Assembly (NCBI GenBank): GCA_029054245.1
Contig: JAIDFQ010000041.1
Location: forward strand, 224,461 to 288,460
Direction: 5' to 3'
Source: Lachnospiraceae bacterium
GTDB taxonomy: Bacteria > Bacillota > Clostridia > Lachnospirales > Lachnospiraceae
DNA: 64,000 nt
Below are positions 43,526 to 51,882 of the stretch, in pieces. A program made the position numbers and the translations under genes. Within the stretch, counting starts at the first letter, position 1; every line of letters starts with the position of its first letter. Below the pieces are notes generated by a model. That model was not told the DNA's origin and searched no databases. It worked only from the letters and a program-made list of their open reading frames with translations.

Positions 43526-43603
43526 CCGAAGCGTTTTAACGCCGCGAACCGCGGGCAGAATATCAAATTCTACTCGCGTCCAGCAAGACTTGTGACACTT
43601 CGG
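43526..43603 (-). other. Possible branched structure in the lacI leader
   Basis: Outer stem CCGAAGCG (43526-43533) with CACTTCGG (43596-43603), fully paired with one G.U on the minus-strand RNA, encloses two small hairpins: CCGCG-AAC-CGCGG (43542-43554) and AGAAT-ATCAA-ATTCT (43557-43571). The stem ends 5 bases before the lacI ribosome site. Also overlaps dispersed repeat copy 2 (43590-43620). Confidence 0.35.
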
Positions 43604-43644
43604 CACAAATCTTTGGTTGCATAAAATGCTATCAAGCAATTTAT

Positions 43645-45843
43645 TCAACTTTCTCCTCCGCAACAGATGAAATGATACAGACAGCTCTTCATGTCACCCT
43701 TTTCTGAAGGAATCAAAAAGCCGCATTTCATCAACTCTTCTCCCCGATAAATTTCTTCTGTGCCCTCCAGCATGTAATCTGCTTCTTCCGCTAAACCATG
43801 CAAATAGATTTTTCTGCTTTGCATATTGGGCTGTGCCAATACCTGCACAAAAGTCACCAGTGCCTCTTTGCCATCTTTCGCCGCCACTTCCCAGCAGTCA
43901 TATGGTTTTTCCATGGACCAGGATGCGATTCTGTAATAATCTCCTTCCTGCATCAGGGCATGATATTTATGATACAACTCCACCTGCCCTGGTATCTGAT
44001 CCCTCTCCTCCTGCGCAATCTTAGTAATGTCAAGCTCATAACCAAAGGTGCCGGCAAGCGCTACATGCCCCCTGGTCTCAAAAGGCGTATTCCTTCCCAC
44101 CACATGATTCGGGCAATCCCCCACATGCGCGCCCATAGTGGCAAGTGGATAAATAAGCGCCGTCCCCTCCTGGATGCGCAGCCTCTCCAGTGCATCCACA
44201 TCATCCGAGCACCAAATCTGTGGGCTGTAATACAGCATTCCGGGATCAAATCTTGCCCCTCCGCCGGAGCAGTTCTCCAAAAGCAGATCTGGGAACTCCT
44301 GAACCAGTCGTTCCTGCATCTCATAGACACCCAACATATAACGGTGAAGAAGCTCTCCCTGGGCTTCCTTGTTAAGGTAGCTGCTTCCAATATCGCAAAG
44401 CTGCCTGTTCATATCCCACTTCACATAGGCAATCGGTGCACTGTGCAGAATATCCGCCACACACTGATACGCATAGTCCACTACTTCCGGTCTGGATAAG
44501 TCCAAAACATACTGCGCCCTGCACTGGGTTGGTGTCCTTCCCTGAATCTGGATCGCCCACTCAGGATGTTTCCGGTAAAGTTCTGAATCCGGCGAAATCA
44601 TCTCCGGTTCAAACCATATTCCGAAGGCTAAACCAATTTCATTTACCTTTTCTACCAAATCTGCAAGTCCTGATGTAATCTTCTCTTCATTGACGAACCA
44701 GTCCCCCAGGGAATTGTCATCAAAGTTCCGCTTTCCAAACCACCCATCATCCATCACAAGCATCTCGATGCCTGCCTTTTTCGCCTCTCTTGCAATATCC
44801 AGAAGCTTTTCCGAATTAAAATCAAAGTAGGTTGCTTCCCAGTTGTTGATCAGCACCGGACGTTTTCCATATTTATAAGGACTCCTTATCAGATGTTCTC
44901 TATAAAAATCATGGAAACAACGGGTCATTTTTCCAAGTCCTTCTGAAGAATAAATCAATACCGCTTCAGGCGCTTGGAATACTTCCCCCGGTCTTAAATT
45001 CCAGCAAAAGTCTTCCGAGTGGATTCCCATGACCATCCGCACATTACCAAACTGCGCCAGCTCTGCCTGCGCAAGGAAATTGCCGGAATATACGAAATTC
45101 ATGGCATATACCTCTCCCTGCTCCTGGGTCGTATCCGGTGCCACCAGCGCAAGAAAAGGATGCTCCTGATGACTGGATTCTCCCCTCCTAGAAGATACCA
45201 GCTGTTTTCCGTATCGTATCCTGCCCCTTTGGATGCTTCGCTCCCTCGCCCAGCTTCCCGTCAGCGTCAGCATCTCAAAATCCTTGTTGTCCATATCCAG
45301 ACAGGCACTGTAGACCTTTTCCAGTTTCAAATGCTGCTCTCCAATATTTTCAATCCGCACGCTTCTCGTAATCACATCGTATTTTTCAAATACAGAATAG
45401 GAAAGCACAGCACGCAGGTTTAGAATATCATCCTCGCATACAATCTCCAATGTCTCCACTTGCTCCGGTTCACCAAAGGATGCCGGAAGTCCGGGCAGTC
45501 CGGGCTTTCCCTTTGTAATCTGGTAAGATTTAAAGAAAACCTCGCATCCTGTGCTTCCTGATTCTCCCCTTACGTCCAAGCAGCTTTCCCTGTAATCCCC
45601 GACTCCTCCTGTAGGGTATTCCATAGGAAAGCGATCTAGAAACGAAGATTTTTCCCGTTGATTTACGGAAGGTGTGCAGGGGGCCTCCTTCATGCGCAGC
45701 AAATAGTTGTTTCCTTCTTTCTTTAGTCTTCTGCCATAATAAATGTGCCCTACGTATCCTTCCGGCGACAAGCCGATCAGATAGGTCGTTTGCGCGGTGT
45801 TTAGTTGGAAAATTTTTTTATCCTCCCGATAGATAATTGCCAT
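43645..45843 (-). CDS. GH36 alpha-galactosidase
   Basis: Removes alpha-1,6-galactose side groups from galactomannan oligosaccharides (also raffinose-type sugars). The 732-residue intracellular protein has the GH36 N-terminal beta supersandwich, the barrel entry RPVLINNWEATYFDFNSEKL, LVMDDGWFGKRNFDDNSLGD, the nucleophile aspartate in YVKWDMNRQLCDIG and acid/base aspartate in WCSDDVDALERLRIQEGT, with CSGGGARFDPGMLYYSPQ between them. A C-terminal beta domain ends the protein. CGGAGGAAG precedes the ATG. It is the first gene of the locus and lies 132 bases upstream of lacI; AT-rich operator-like sequence sits just upstream (45878-45915). Confidence 0.95.
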   Translation of the reverse strand: MAIIYREDKKIFQLNTAQTTYLIGLSPEGYVGHIYYGRRLKKEGNNYLLRMKEAPCTPSVNQREKSSFLDRFPMEYPTGGVGDYRESCLDVRGESGSTGCEVFFKSYQITKGKPGLPGLPASFGEPEQVETLEIVCEDDILNLRAVLSYSVFEKYDVITRSVRIENIGEQHLKLEKVYSACLDMDNKDFEMLTLTGSWARERSIQRGRIRYGKQLVSSRRGESSHQEHPFLALVAPDTTQEQGEVYAMNFVYSGNFLAQAELAQFGNVRMVMGIHSEDFCWNLRPGEVFQAPEAVLIYSSEGLGKMTRCFHDFYREHLIRSPYKYGKRPVLINNWEATYFDFNSEKLLDIAREAKKAGIEMLVMDDGWFGKRNFDDNSLGDWFVNEEKITSGLADLVEKVNEIGLAFGIWFEPEMISPDSELYRKHPEWAIQIQGRTPTQCRAQYVLDLSRPEVVDYAYQCVADILHSAPIAYVKWDMNRQLCDIGSSYLNKEAQGELLHRYMLGVYEMQERLVQEFPDLLLENCSGGGARFDPGMLYYSPQIWCSDDVDALERLRIQEGTALIYPLATMGAHVGDCPNHVVGRNTPFETRGHVALAGTFGYELDITKIAQEERDQIPGQVELYHKYHALMQEGDYYRIASWSMEKPYDCWEVAAKDGKEALVTFVQVLAQPNMQSRKIYLHGLAEEADYMLEGTEEIYRGEELMKCGFLIPSEKGDMKSCLYHFICCGGES

Positions 45844-45877
45844 TGCGTCTTCCTCCGTGAATTAATTTTTGAATGTG

Positions 45878-45915
45878 TTTTTAGTTAAAATTAATCTCGT
45901 TTAATTTCATTCTAT
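45878..45915. promoter_or_regulatory. Operator-like AT-rich sequence upstream of GH36
   Basis: TTTTAGTTAAAATTAA within this stretch resembles the TTAAGTTAATTTAA sites near 42256 and 42421 but is not identical. Its position, 35-70 bases before the GH36 start, would suit the same LacI repressor. Confidence 0.3.
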
Positions 45916-45990
45916 TTTACTTTTAAGTGATTGTCAACTTGAATTGTGGGAGATGTTGTGAGATTGTAATATAGATGTTGTTTGACGTCC

Positions 45991-46172
45991 GCCTTGGATT
46001 TTGGAATGGGGCAGGAAGAGGCGGCGGGCGGCTTTGCTTAGAGGTTCCAGGCTCACCTCAAAATCGGATTTCACTAACAGAATGCATTTATGTGTCTTAG
46101 GAAGGTCGGGTCGGAGTCAGCGGCATCCATGCCGCCCACTGCCTCTTCCTGCCCCATTCCAAAATCCAAGGC
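45991..46172. repeat. Long palindromic element D
   Basis: Arms 45991-46032 and 46131-46172 are 42-base inverted repeats with two mismatches. The interior holds AATCGGATTTCACTAACA (46062-46079) and GTCGGAG (46110-46116) at the same 48-base spacing as element C, and a small hairpin GCGGC-ATCCAT-GCCGC (46120-46135) whose loop is the complement of the ATGGAT loop in elements A and E. The right edge GGCTACGTTATTG and left edge GTCCGCC also flank element B. It occupies the gap 45844-46213 between GH36 and the DUF3795-like gene. Confidence 0.88.
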
Positions 46173-46213
46173 TACGTTATTGTTAAGCTTTACTCATAGG
46201 AAATAAGGTTTTA

Positions 46214-46474
46214 TCAGCAAGTCCAATTCCTGCATTGTTCGATTCGTTTTCCCTCATCGCCCTGCTTCTTATCATAGGCAAATTGCTTTAATATGTCACA
46301 GGGAAAATCCTTGCATTGTCCACAATGCTCATGTTGCTTTGATTCGCTGCAAGTTTTCAGCGGACAGCTCTCACCCCAAAAGGGCTGTTTAATATTTACA
46401 CACCCTTCACACCCCACTTGCTCCCGATAAGAACACGCACTGCACAAAATACCACATCTTGATTCAATCAACAC
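46214..46474 (-). CDS. Small cysteine-rich DUF3795-like protein
   Basis: An 86-residue protein with twelve cysteines: ESRCGILCSACSYREQVGC, EGCVNI, ESCPLKTCSES, HCGQCKDFPCDIL and a terminal RNWTC. The CGxxCxxC opening, CPxxxC and FPCxxL motif are those of the DUF3795 family, thought to bind metal or an iron-sulfur cluster, with unknown role. No signal peptide. It stands alone between palindromic elements D and E, about 370 bases from GH36 and 570 from oppA, all on the minus strand. GGAGGAAGC precedes the ATG. Confidence 0.75.
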   Translation of the reverse strand: MLIESRCGILCSACSYREQVGCEGCVNIKQPFWGESCPLKTCSESKQHEHCGQCKDFPCDILKQFAYDKKQGDEGKRIEQCRNWTC

Positions 46475-46592
46475 TGCTTCCTCCTTTTCATCATACTATC
46501 CCACTATTATAACGCACCCAACACGACATCTATGTGTCATGTTTTACGCAACCGCTAAGTATTCATCTCATAACTTTCTGCGCAGCCGAGTC

Positions 46593-46949
46593 CATTGGCT
46601 AAGAGACAGAGCCGCTTTCCAAGGGCAGATGCGCCCTGTGGGGATGGCTTCTGTGGCAGGCGGCGCACACATGATTCATATCGGAGCCTTATGCACGGCG
46701 ATTAGAATGTCTTAACAGTCCTTCGATTCCCAGCAATCGGCGGACAGGAAGTCCGACGAAGGCGTAATTTGCCCCATGGATGGGGCAATACGCCGTTTGC
46801 GTCCGGCGCCAATCCCCCACAAGGACTGTTTAGACCTTCTTATCGCTGTACATAGGACCGATATGAATCATGTGTGCGCCGCCTGCCACAGAAGCCATCC
46901 CCACAGGACGCACCTGCCCTTGGAAAGCGACTCTGTCTCTTAGCCAATG
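46593..46949. repeat. Long palindromic element E with 92-bp arms
   Basis: Arms 46593-46684 and 46858-46949 are 92-base inverted repeats with only three mismatches, each of which becomes a G.U pair if the minus strand is transcribed. Pairing continues imperfectly inward through AACAGTCCTT (46714-46723) with AAGGACTGTT (46821-46830). The apex has a separate hairpin TTGCCCC-ATGGAT-GGGGCAA (46769-46788). The element fills most of 46475-47042, downstream of oppA, where it may also end the opp transcript. I see no gene in this stretch. Confidence 0.9.
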
Positions 46950-47042
46950 ACCCCCTCTCCACCAAAAAAAGCAGAGCAGCCACGCCCCAAAGTCATGCCT
47001 GCCCTGCCATTATTCATTTCTATCTATATGCAAAACCAACCC

Positions 47043-48734
47043 TTATTCAGCAATATCAGCATACATAAAATACCAATATCCATAAGGTGAATGCCAAGAT
47101 CCTGTGATCTTATCGCTCTGTAACCAGAAGTCATTATAGTAAGCTACCGGTACACATCCAGCCTCTTCCATCAGAATATCTTCTGCTGTATGAAGCGCTG
47201 TAGAACGCTCTGCTGCATCAAGAGTTGTTCTGGATACTTCCATTGCTGCGTCATATTCCGCATTGCTGAACTTACCATCGTTGTTTCCATTGGTGGAGTA
47301 AAGCAGATCCAGCATGTTGGAAGGATCACTGTAATCTCCTACCCATCCGTTACGAGAAGCATCATAATCACCATTACGTCTCATAGGTGTAAAGCTTGCC
47401 CACTCTACGATATCTACCTTGCAGTCAATACCAAGCTGTGCCCATGCTTCCTGTAAGTATTCAGCAACTACCTTGTGGTAACCAGTATCATTTGTAGAGT
47501 AAGTAATGGAAGGAAAACCTTCACCGTCAGGGTAACCAGCATCTGCTAACAGCTGTTTCGCTTCTTCAAGGTTTTCTTCGTAAGTTGTTGTATCAATGTA
47601 AGGCTGTCCGCCGTTTGCACTGTCGATGAACTGACTTCCGTCTGTATCAACCCAGCCAGGACCCATGAAGTTGCTTGCCGGTGAATAAGTACCCTGCATC
47701 AATGTGTTTGCAACGTATTCACGGTCAATGGCAAGGCTTAATGCCTTACGAACTCTAGCGTCTGTGAAAGGCTCTCTCTGTGTATTAAGACTCAGATAGT
47801 AAGTACCGATAATAGGATCAACATAGAAATCGCTGCTTCCAGATAAGGAAGGAATCTCCTCTGTAGGAACATCCTTAATCATCAGAACTTCGCCTGTCTG
47901 GTATGCACTATAAGATGCGTTTGCATCCTCGATCAGATTCCATTTGATACCGTCTAATTTGATTGCATCAGCATTCCAGTAGTTGGTGTTCTTGCTCATA
48001 AGGATATGAGATCCAGGCACCCACTCTGAAATGTAGAAAGGTCCATTGGAAATATATGTCTCTGCTGCAGTTGCCCATGCATCGCCGTTTGCTTCAACGG
48101 TTGCCTGCTGTACAGGGCTCAATGTGGCAAATGCTGCAAGGCTGCCAAAGTAGGAGCAAGGACTTGTCAATGTAACAACTAATGTCTTGTCGTCTGTTGC
48201 TTCTACCTGAAGCGCATCCAGATTACCGGCAGTAGCCTCGCTAAATCCTGCTACCATACCAAGAACAGTTTCTGCGTAAGGAGCCGCTACCATAGGGTCG
48301 CACACTCTCTTCCAGCTGTATACGAAATCGTTTGCTGTAAGGTCAGAACCATCAGACCATTTTAATCCATCTCTTAAATGGAAGGTCCATGTAAGACCAT
48401 CCTCACTTGTTTCCCAAGTTTCTGCCTGTCCGGGAGCAAGCTTTCCTTCCTCGTCTACCGTCAAAAGGCATTCAAAGGAATGCAGCAGCATGTTGCCGCC
48501 GTCTACCGCACTGTTAAGTGCAGGGTCAATTGTTTCAGGGTCAGGACCCACCTGAACGGAAAGAATCTTCTCTCCAGTTGCAGTTGTGCCAGCTGCATCT
48601 GCATTTTCAGTGTTTTCAGAACTTTCTGTTCCCTGTGCATTGTCTGTGGACTGTGAATCAGCCCCCCCTCCGCAGGCTGTGAGACCAGCTACCATAGTCA
48701 CTGCCAGCAGAAGTGCAATTACTTTCTTTTTCAT
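47043..48734 (-). CDS. oppA: Oligopeptide ABC transporter substrate-binding lipoprotein
   Basis: Extracellular peptide-binding protein of 563 residues, family SBP_bac_5. Signal peptide and lipobox (LLAVTMVAGLTAC), then an acidic Ser/Thr/Asn linker to about residue 50. Family landmarks: VQVGPDPETIDPALNSAVDG, the DGLKWSDGSDLTANDFVYSW motif, FTDARVRKALSLAIDREYVA, and YNDFWLQSDKITGSWHSPYG at the end. AGGAGGAGAATT precedes the ATG. It is the last gene of the operon, 74 bases after oppF. It should deliver oligopeptides to the OppBC permease; whether it feeds nutrition or signalling is not visible. Confidence 0.93.
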   Translation of the reverse strand: MKKKVIALLLAVTMVAGLTACGGGADSQSTDNAQGTESSENTENADAAGTTATGEKILSVQVGPDPETIDPALNSAVDGGNMLLHSFECLLTVDEEGKLAPGQAETWETSEDGLTWTFHLRDGLKWSDGSDLTANDFVYSWKRVCDPMVAAPYAETVLGMVAGFSEATAGNLDALQVEATDDKTLVVTLTSPCSYFGSLAAFATLSPVQQATVEANGDAWATAAETYISNGPFYISEWVPGSHILMSKNTNYWNADAIKLDGIKWNLIEDANASYSAYQTGEVLMIKDVPTEEIPSLSGSSDFYVDPIIGTYYLSLNTQREPFTDARVRKALSLAIDREYVANTLMQGTYSPASNFMGPGWVDTDGSQFIDSANGGQPYIDTTTYEENLEEAKQLLADAGYPDGEGFPSITYSTNDTGYHKVVAEYLQEAWAQLGIDCKVDIVEWASFTPMRRNGDYDASRNGWVGDYSDPSNMLDLLYSTNGNNDGKFSNAEYDAAMEVSRTTLDAAERSTALHTAEDILMEEAGCVPVAYYNDFWLQSDKITGSWHSPYGYWYFMYADIAE

Positions 48735-48808
48735 AATTCTCCTCCTTATTTTCTGTTATATTACTAATACAAGCATCAACTTAAGATGCTTATATCGGTT
48801 TACCACAT

Positions 48809-49798
48809 TTAATTGCACTTGTCAATATGATGACAAGCCGCAAAATGCCCTTTTTCCAGCTCTTTCCACTCTGGGCACTGGTTCGCACACTGTTCATCTG
48901 CGTAAGGACACCTTGTTCTGAACCGACAGCCGGAAGGCGGATTTAACGGACTTGGAACATCTCCCTCCAGAACGATACGCTCGCTTGCCTTCGCCGTCTT
49001 AGGATCCGCAATGGGAATCGCGGAAATCAGACTCTTTGTGTAGGGATGAAGGGGTCTTGTTATCAGCTCGTAACTGTCTGCAAGTTCTACCATTCTTCCC
49101 AGATACATAACACCAATCCTGTTGGAAATATGTTTCACCGCAGAAAGGTCATGGGCAATAAACAAATAGGTCAACCCCATTTCTTCCTGCAAATCTTCAA
49201 ACATGTTGATGACCTGCGCCTGAATGGAAACGTCCAGCGCCGAAATCGGCTCATCGCAGACGATGAATTCCGGCCTCACCGCAAGGGCCCTTGCAATTCC
49301 CACACGCTGCCGCTGTCCTCCGGAAAACTCATGGGGATAGCGGTTCGCATGCTCGGAATTAAGTCCTACACGCCGCAGCATCTCTATAATAATGTCATAT
49401 CTTTCCTTTTTATTTGCCGCCATTTTATGCACGTCAATGGCTTCCCCCACAATATCACCAATGGTCATACGGGGATCCAGACTTGCATAGGGATCCTGAA
49501 AAACAATCTGCATCTTCTTTCTGTAAGGAAGCATATCCACATACTGTTTTTTCTCAACATCAAAAATGACTTCATTGTCATAAACAAACCGCCCACCTGT
49601 GGGTTCATATAGCCGAAGCAAGGTCCGTCCTGTGGTGGTCTTTCCACAGCCGGATTCTCCAACAAGACCTAAAGTCTCTCCTCTTTCAATGGTGAAGGAG
49701 ACATCATCCACAGCCTGAACATATTTCTTATTCTTTCCAAAACCGCCGGCAGGAAAATATTGGCGTAAATGCTCAATCTGCACTAATTTCTCACTCAT
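48809..49798 (-). CDS. oppF: Oligopeptide ABC transporter ATP-binding protein OppF
   Basis: Second ATPase of the peptide importer, 329 residues. Walker A ([12 protein letters not shown]), Q-loop ([16 protein letters not shown]), signature ([15 protein letters not shown]), Walker B ([13 protein letters not shown]) and H-loop ([10 protein letters not shown]). The C-terminal oligopeptide-transporter region contains [20 protein letters not shown] with the cysteines expected for the iron-sulfur-type motif of Opp/Dpp ATPases. Start at 49798 follows AGGAG; it overlaps oppD by 8 bases. The frame open to 49831 is rejected. Confidence 0.95.
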   Translation of the reverse strand: MSEKLVQIEHLRQYFPAGGFGKNKKYVQAVDDVSFTIERGETLGLVGESGCGKTTTGRTLLRLYEPTGGRFVYDNEVIFDVEKKQYVDMLPYRKKMQIVFQDPYASLDPRMTIGDIVGEAIDVHKMAANKKERYDIIIEMLRRVGLNSEHANRYPHEFSGGQRQRVGIARALAVRPEFIVCDEPISALDVSIQAQVINMFEDLQEEMGLTYLFIAHDLSAVKHISNRIGVMYLGRMVELADSYELITRPLHPYTKSLISAIPIADPKTAKASERIVLEGDVPSPLNPPSGCRFRTRCPYADEQCANQCPEWKELEKGHFAACHHIDKCN

Positions 49799-50807
49799 TT
49801 GCGGCTCCTTTCTCCTGAGATGCATTCTCATATTCTTCCTTCTGATTCAGCCAGCATTGGGTATAATGAATTTCTCCGAAATTGGTCACCGGAGGCATTT
49901 CCCTTAAGCAGATCTTCATACATGCATCACATCTGGGCGCAAAAGGACATCCCTTAGGGGGATTGAGCATATCCACCGGTGTTCCCTCGATGGGCACCAG
50001 CCGCTCATGCTCTTTGGTATCTAATCTTGGAATAGACCGAATCAGCCCTTTGGTGTACTGATGCTTCGGTTCATAAAAAATATCTTCAGTCGTTCCGTAT
50101 TCTACGATTTTTCCCGCATACATTACGGCAATTCTTTCACACATACTGGCAACCACACCTAAATCATGGGTAATCATAATGATTGCCATGCCCAGTTTAT
50201 CTTTTAACTCCATCATCAGTTCCAAAATCTGCGCCTGAATGGTCACATCAAGGGCTGTAGTGGGTTCATCTGCGATCAAAAGCTTAGGTTCACAGGCAAG
50301 GGCAATTGCAATCATGACCCTCTGTCGCATACCTCCAGACAATTCATGAGGATACTGCTTCAGTCTTTTTTCCGGTTCGTTGATTCCAACCAGTTCAAGC
50401 AGTTCCTTGGCACGCTCCTTCGCCTGTGCCTTGTTCTTATCTGTATGAAGCAGGACAGCTTCCATAATTTGATTTCCTATGGTGTAAACAGGATTTAAGC
50501 TGGTCATAGGATCCTGGAAAATAATAGAAACCTCATTCCCCCTGATCTTACGCATTTCCTTGTCTGACATCTGCTCGATCTGATGCCCATTAAAATAAAG
50601 GCTTCCACCAATCAGCTTGCCAGGATGGGCTGTCAGTCCCATAAGACTGTATGCCGTCACAGATTTGCCAGAACCGCTCTCTCCAACGATTCCTAAGACT
50701 TCGCCTTCCTTCAGAGAGATGGACACATCATTCAGCGCCTTCACCTCACCTGCAGGGGTAAAAAAAGACAGTCGTTCATTTTTTATATCAACAAGATATT
50801 CTGACAT
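49791..50807 (-). CDS. oppD: Oligopeptide ABC transporter ATP-binding protein OppD
   Basis: First ATPase of the peptide importer, 338 residues. Walker A ([16 protein letters not shown]), Q-loop ([15 protein letters not shown]), signature ([15 protein letters not shown]), Walker B ([13 protein letters not shown]) and H-loop ([11 protein letters not shown]). The C-terminal Opp motif is [20 protein letters not shown]. The upstream GGGCGG ribosome site is weak. It lies 18 bases after oppC and overlaps oppF by 8 bases, as expected for heterodimeric ATPases made in equal amounts. Confidence 0.95.
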   Translation of the reverse strand: MSEYLVDIKNERLSFFTPAGEVKALNDVSISLKEGEVLGIVGESGSGKSVTAYSLMGLTAHPGKLIGGSLYFNGHQIEQMSDKEMRKIRGNEVSIIFQDPMTSLNPVYTIGNQIMEAVLLHTDKNKAQAKERAKELLELVGINEPEKRLKQYPHELSGGMRQRVMIAIALACEPKLLIADEPTTALDVTIQAQILELMMELKDKLGMAIIMITHDLGVVASMCERIAVMYAGKIVEYGTTEDIFYEPKHQYTKGLIRSIPRLDTKEHERLVPIEGTPVDMLNPPKGCPFAPRCDACMKICLREMPPVTNFGEIHYTQCWLNQKEEYENASQEKGAANE

Positions 50808-50825
50808 ATTCTAAAACCGCCCTTC

Positions 50826-51872
50826 CTAATGTTTTAATTTCGGATCGAATGCATCCCGCAGCCCATCGCCGAACAGGTTGAAACTCAAAATGATAAGACT
50901 GATTAATGCTGCCGGAATAAAAAGCAAATAGGGATAGGTATTAATACCATTCAAAGCATCGCTTGCAAGGCTTCCAAGTGAGGGCAGCGGCACAGCCACA
51001 CCCATGCCCAAAAAGCTTAAAAAACTTTCCGTAAAAATAGAAGAAGGAATCTGCAAAGTAGTAGTTACAATCAGGGTACCTATACAGTTTGTCAGCAAAT
51101 GCTTTCTGATAATCTTTCCGTTTCCAACGCCCAGCGCCCTTGCCGCAGTAACATATTCGCTTTCCTTGAGCGTCAAAATCTGACTTCTTACCATACGCGC
51201 CATGCCTACCCAGTAAAGAAGCGCAAATACAATAAAAATACTGATCAGGTTTTCACCCACTACGCCCACCCAGGAAAATCCCGGCACCTCTTTAAGTCCC
51301 TGCAGGGGCGCCTTCAGCGCAAAAGATAAAAGCACGATCAAAAGGATATCCGGTATGGTATAGATAATATCCACAATACGCATCATAATAAGATCCACCC
51401 ATCCGCCAAAGAAAGCTGCCACAGAACCATAGATTGAACCAATAACTAAGATAATCACTGTTGCTATCAAACCTACCATCAGCGAAATCCGGCTTCCCAT
51501 CATAACACGAATGGCATAGTCACGCCCCATCTTATCCGTCCCGAAAATATGGGGGAACACCTTTTCCCCTGCATCGATTCTCGCCTGCTCCTCCGCGGAA
51601 TATTCCATGGGGGCAAGATGATTGGCTCCTTTAAACTGCTCTTTGTAATTATAAGGATAAAATGCTGGAACGATAAAGGAAAAGATCATGACCAGCACAA
51701 TGACTACAAGACTCACCATTGCCACCTTATTCTTTACCAGACGGCGCATACCATCCTTCCAGAAGCTGACGCTCTCGCGCATGATAATCTGGCTCTGCTT
51801 TTCCTCCTCAGTAGCCGGAAGGAAATCCTCCGGTTTTAGTTTTAATTGAAAACTCAATGGATTCTGCTTCAT
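50826..51872 (-). CDS. oppC: Oligopeptide ABC transporter permease OppC
   Basis: Permease of 348 residues with six transmembrane helices; the OppC-type N-terminal cytoplasmic region (about 1-45) ends in KDGMRRLVKNKVAMVSLVVI. The HIFGTDKMGRDYAIRVMMGS motif after a large extracytoplasmic segment is diagnostic for OppC/DppC. The EAA coupling motif reads YVTAARALGVGNGKIIRKHL, and SIFTESFLSFLGMGVAVPLP follows. The C-terminus LFGDGLRDAFDPKLK is the family end. It is 10 bases after oppB on the same transcript. Confidence 0.95.
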   Translation of the reverse strand: MKQNPLSFQLKLKPEDFLPATEEEKQSQIIMRESVSFWKDGMRRLVKNKVAMVSLVVIVLVMIFSFIVPAFYPYNYKEQFKGANHLAPMEYSAEEQARIDAGEKVFPHIFGTDKMGRDYAIRVMMGSRISLMVGLIATVIILVIGSIYGSVAAFFGGWVDLIMMRIVDIIYTIPDILLIVLLSFALKAPLQGLKEVPGFSWVGVVGENLISIFIVFALLYWVGMARMVRSQILTLKESEYVTAARALGVGNGKIIRKHLLTNCIGTLIVTTTLQIPSSIFTESFLSFLGMGVAVPLPSLGSLASDALNGINTYPYLLFIPAALISLIILSFNLFGDGLRDAFDPKLKH

Positions 51873-51882
51873 AATCTACTCC

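Noticed and set aside
46475..47042. tRNA or other known structured RNA in element E
   Set aside because: The fold is a single long palindrome, not a cloverleaf, and no tRNA consensus (GTTCRANTC arm) is present.
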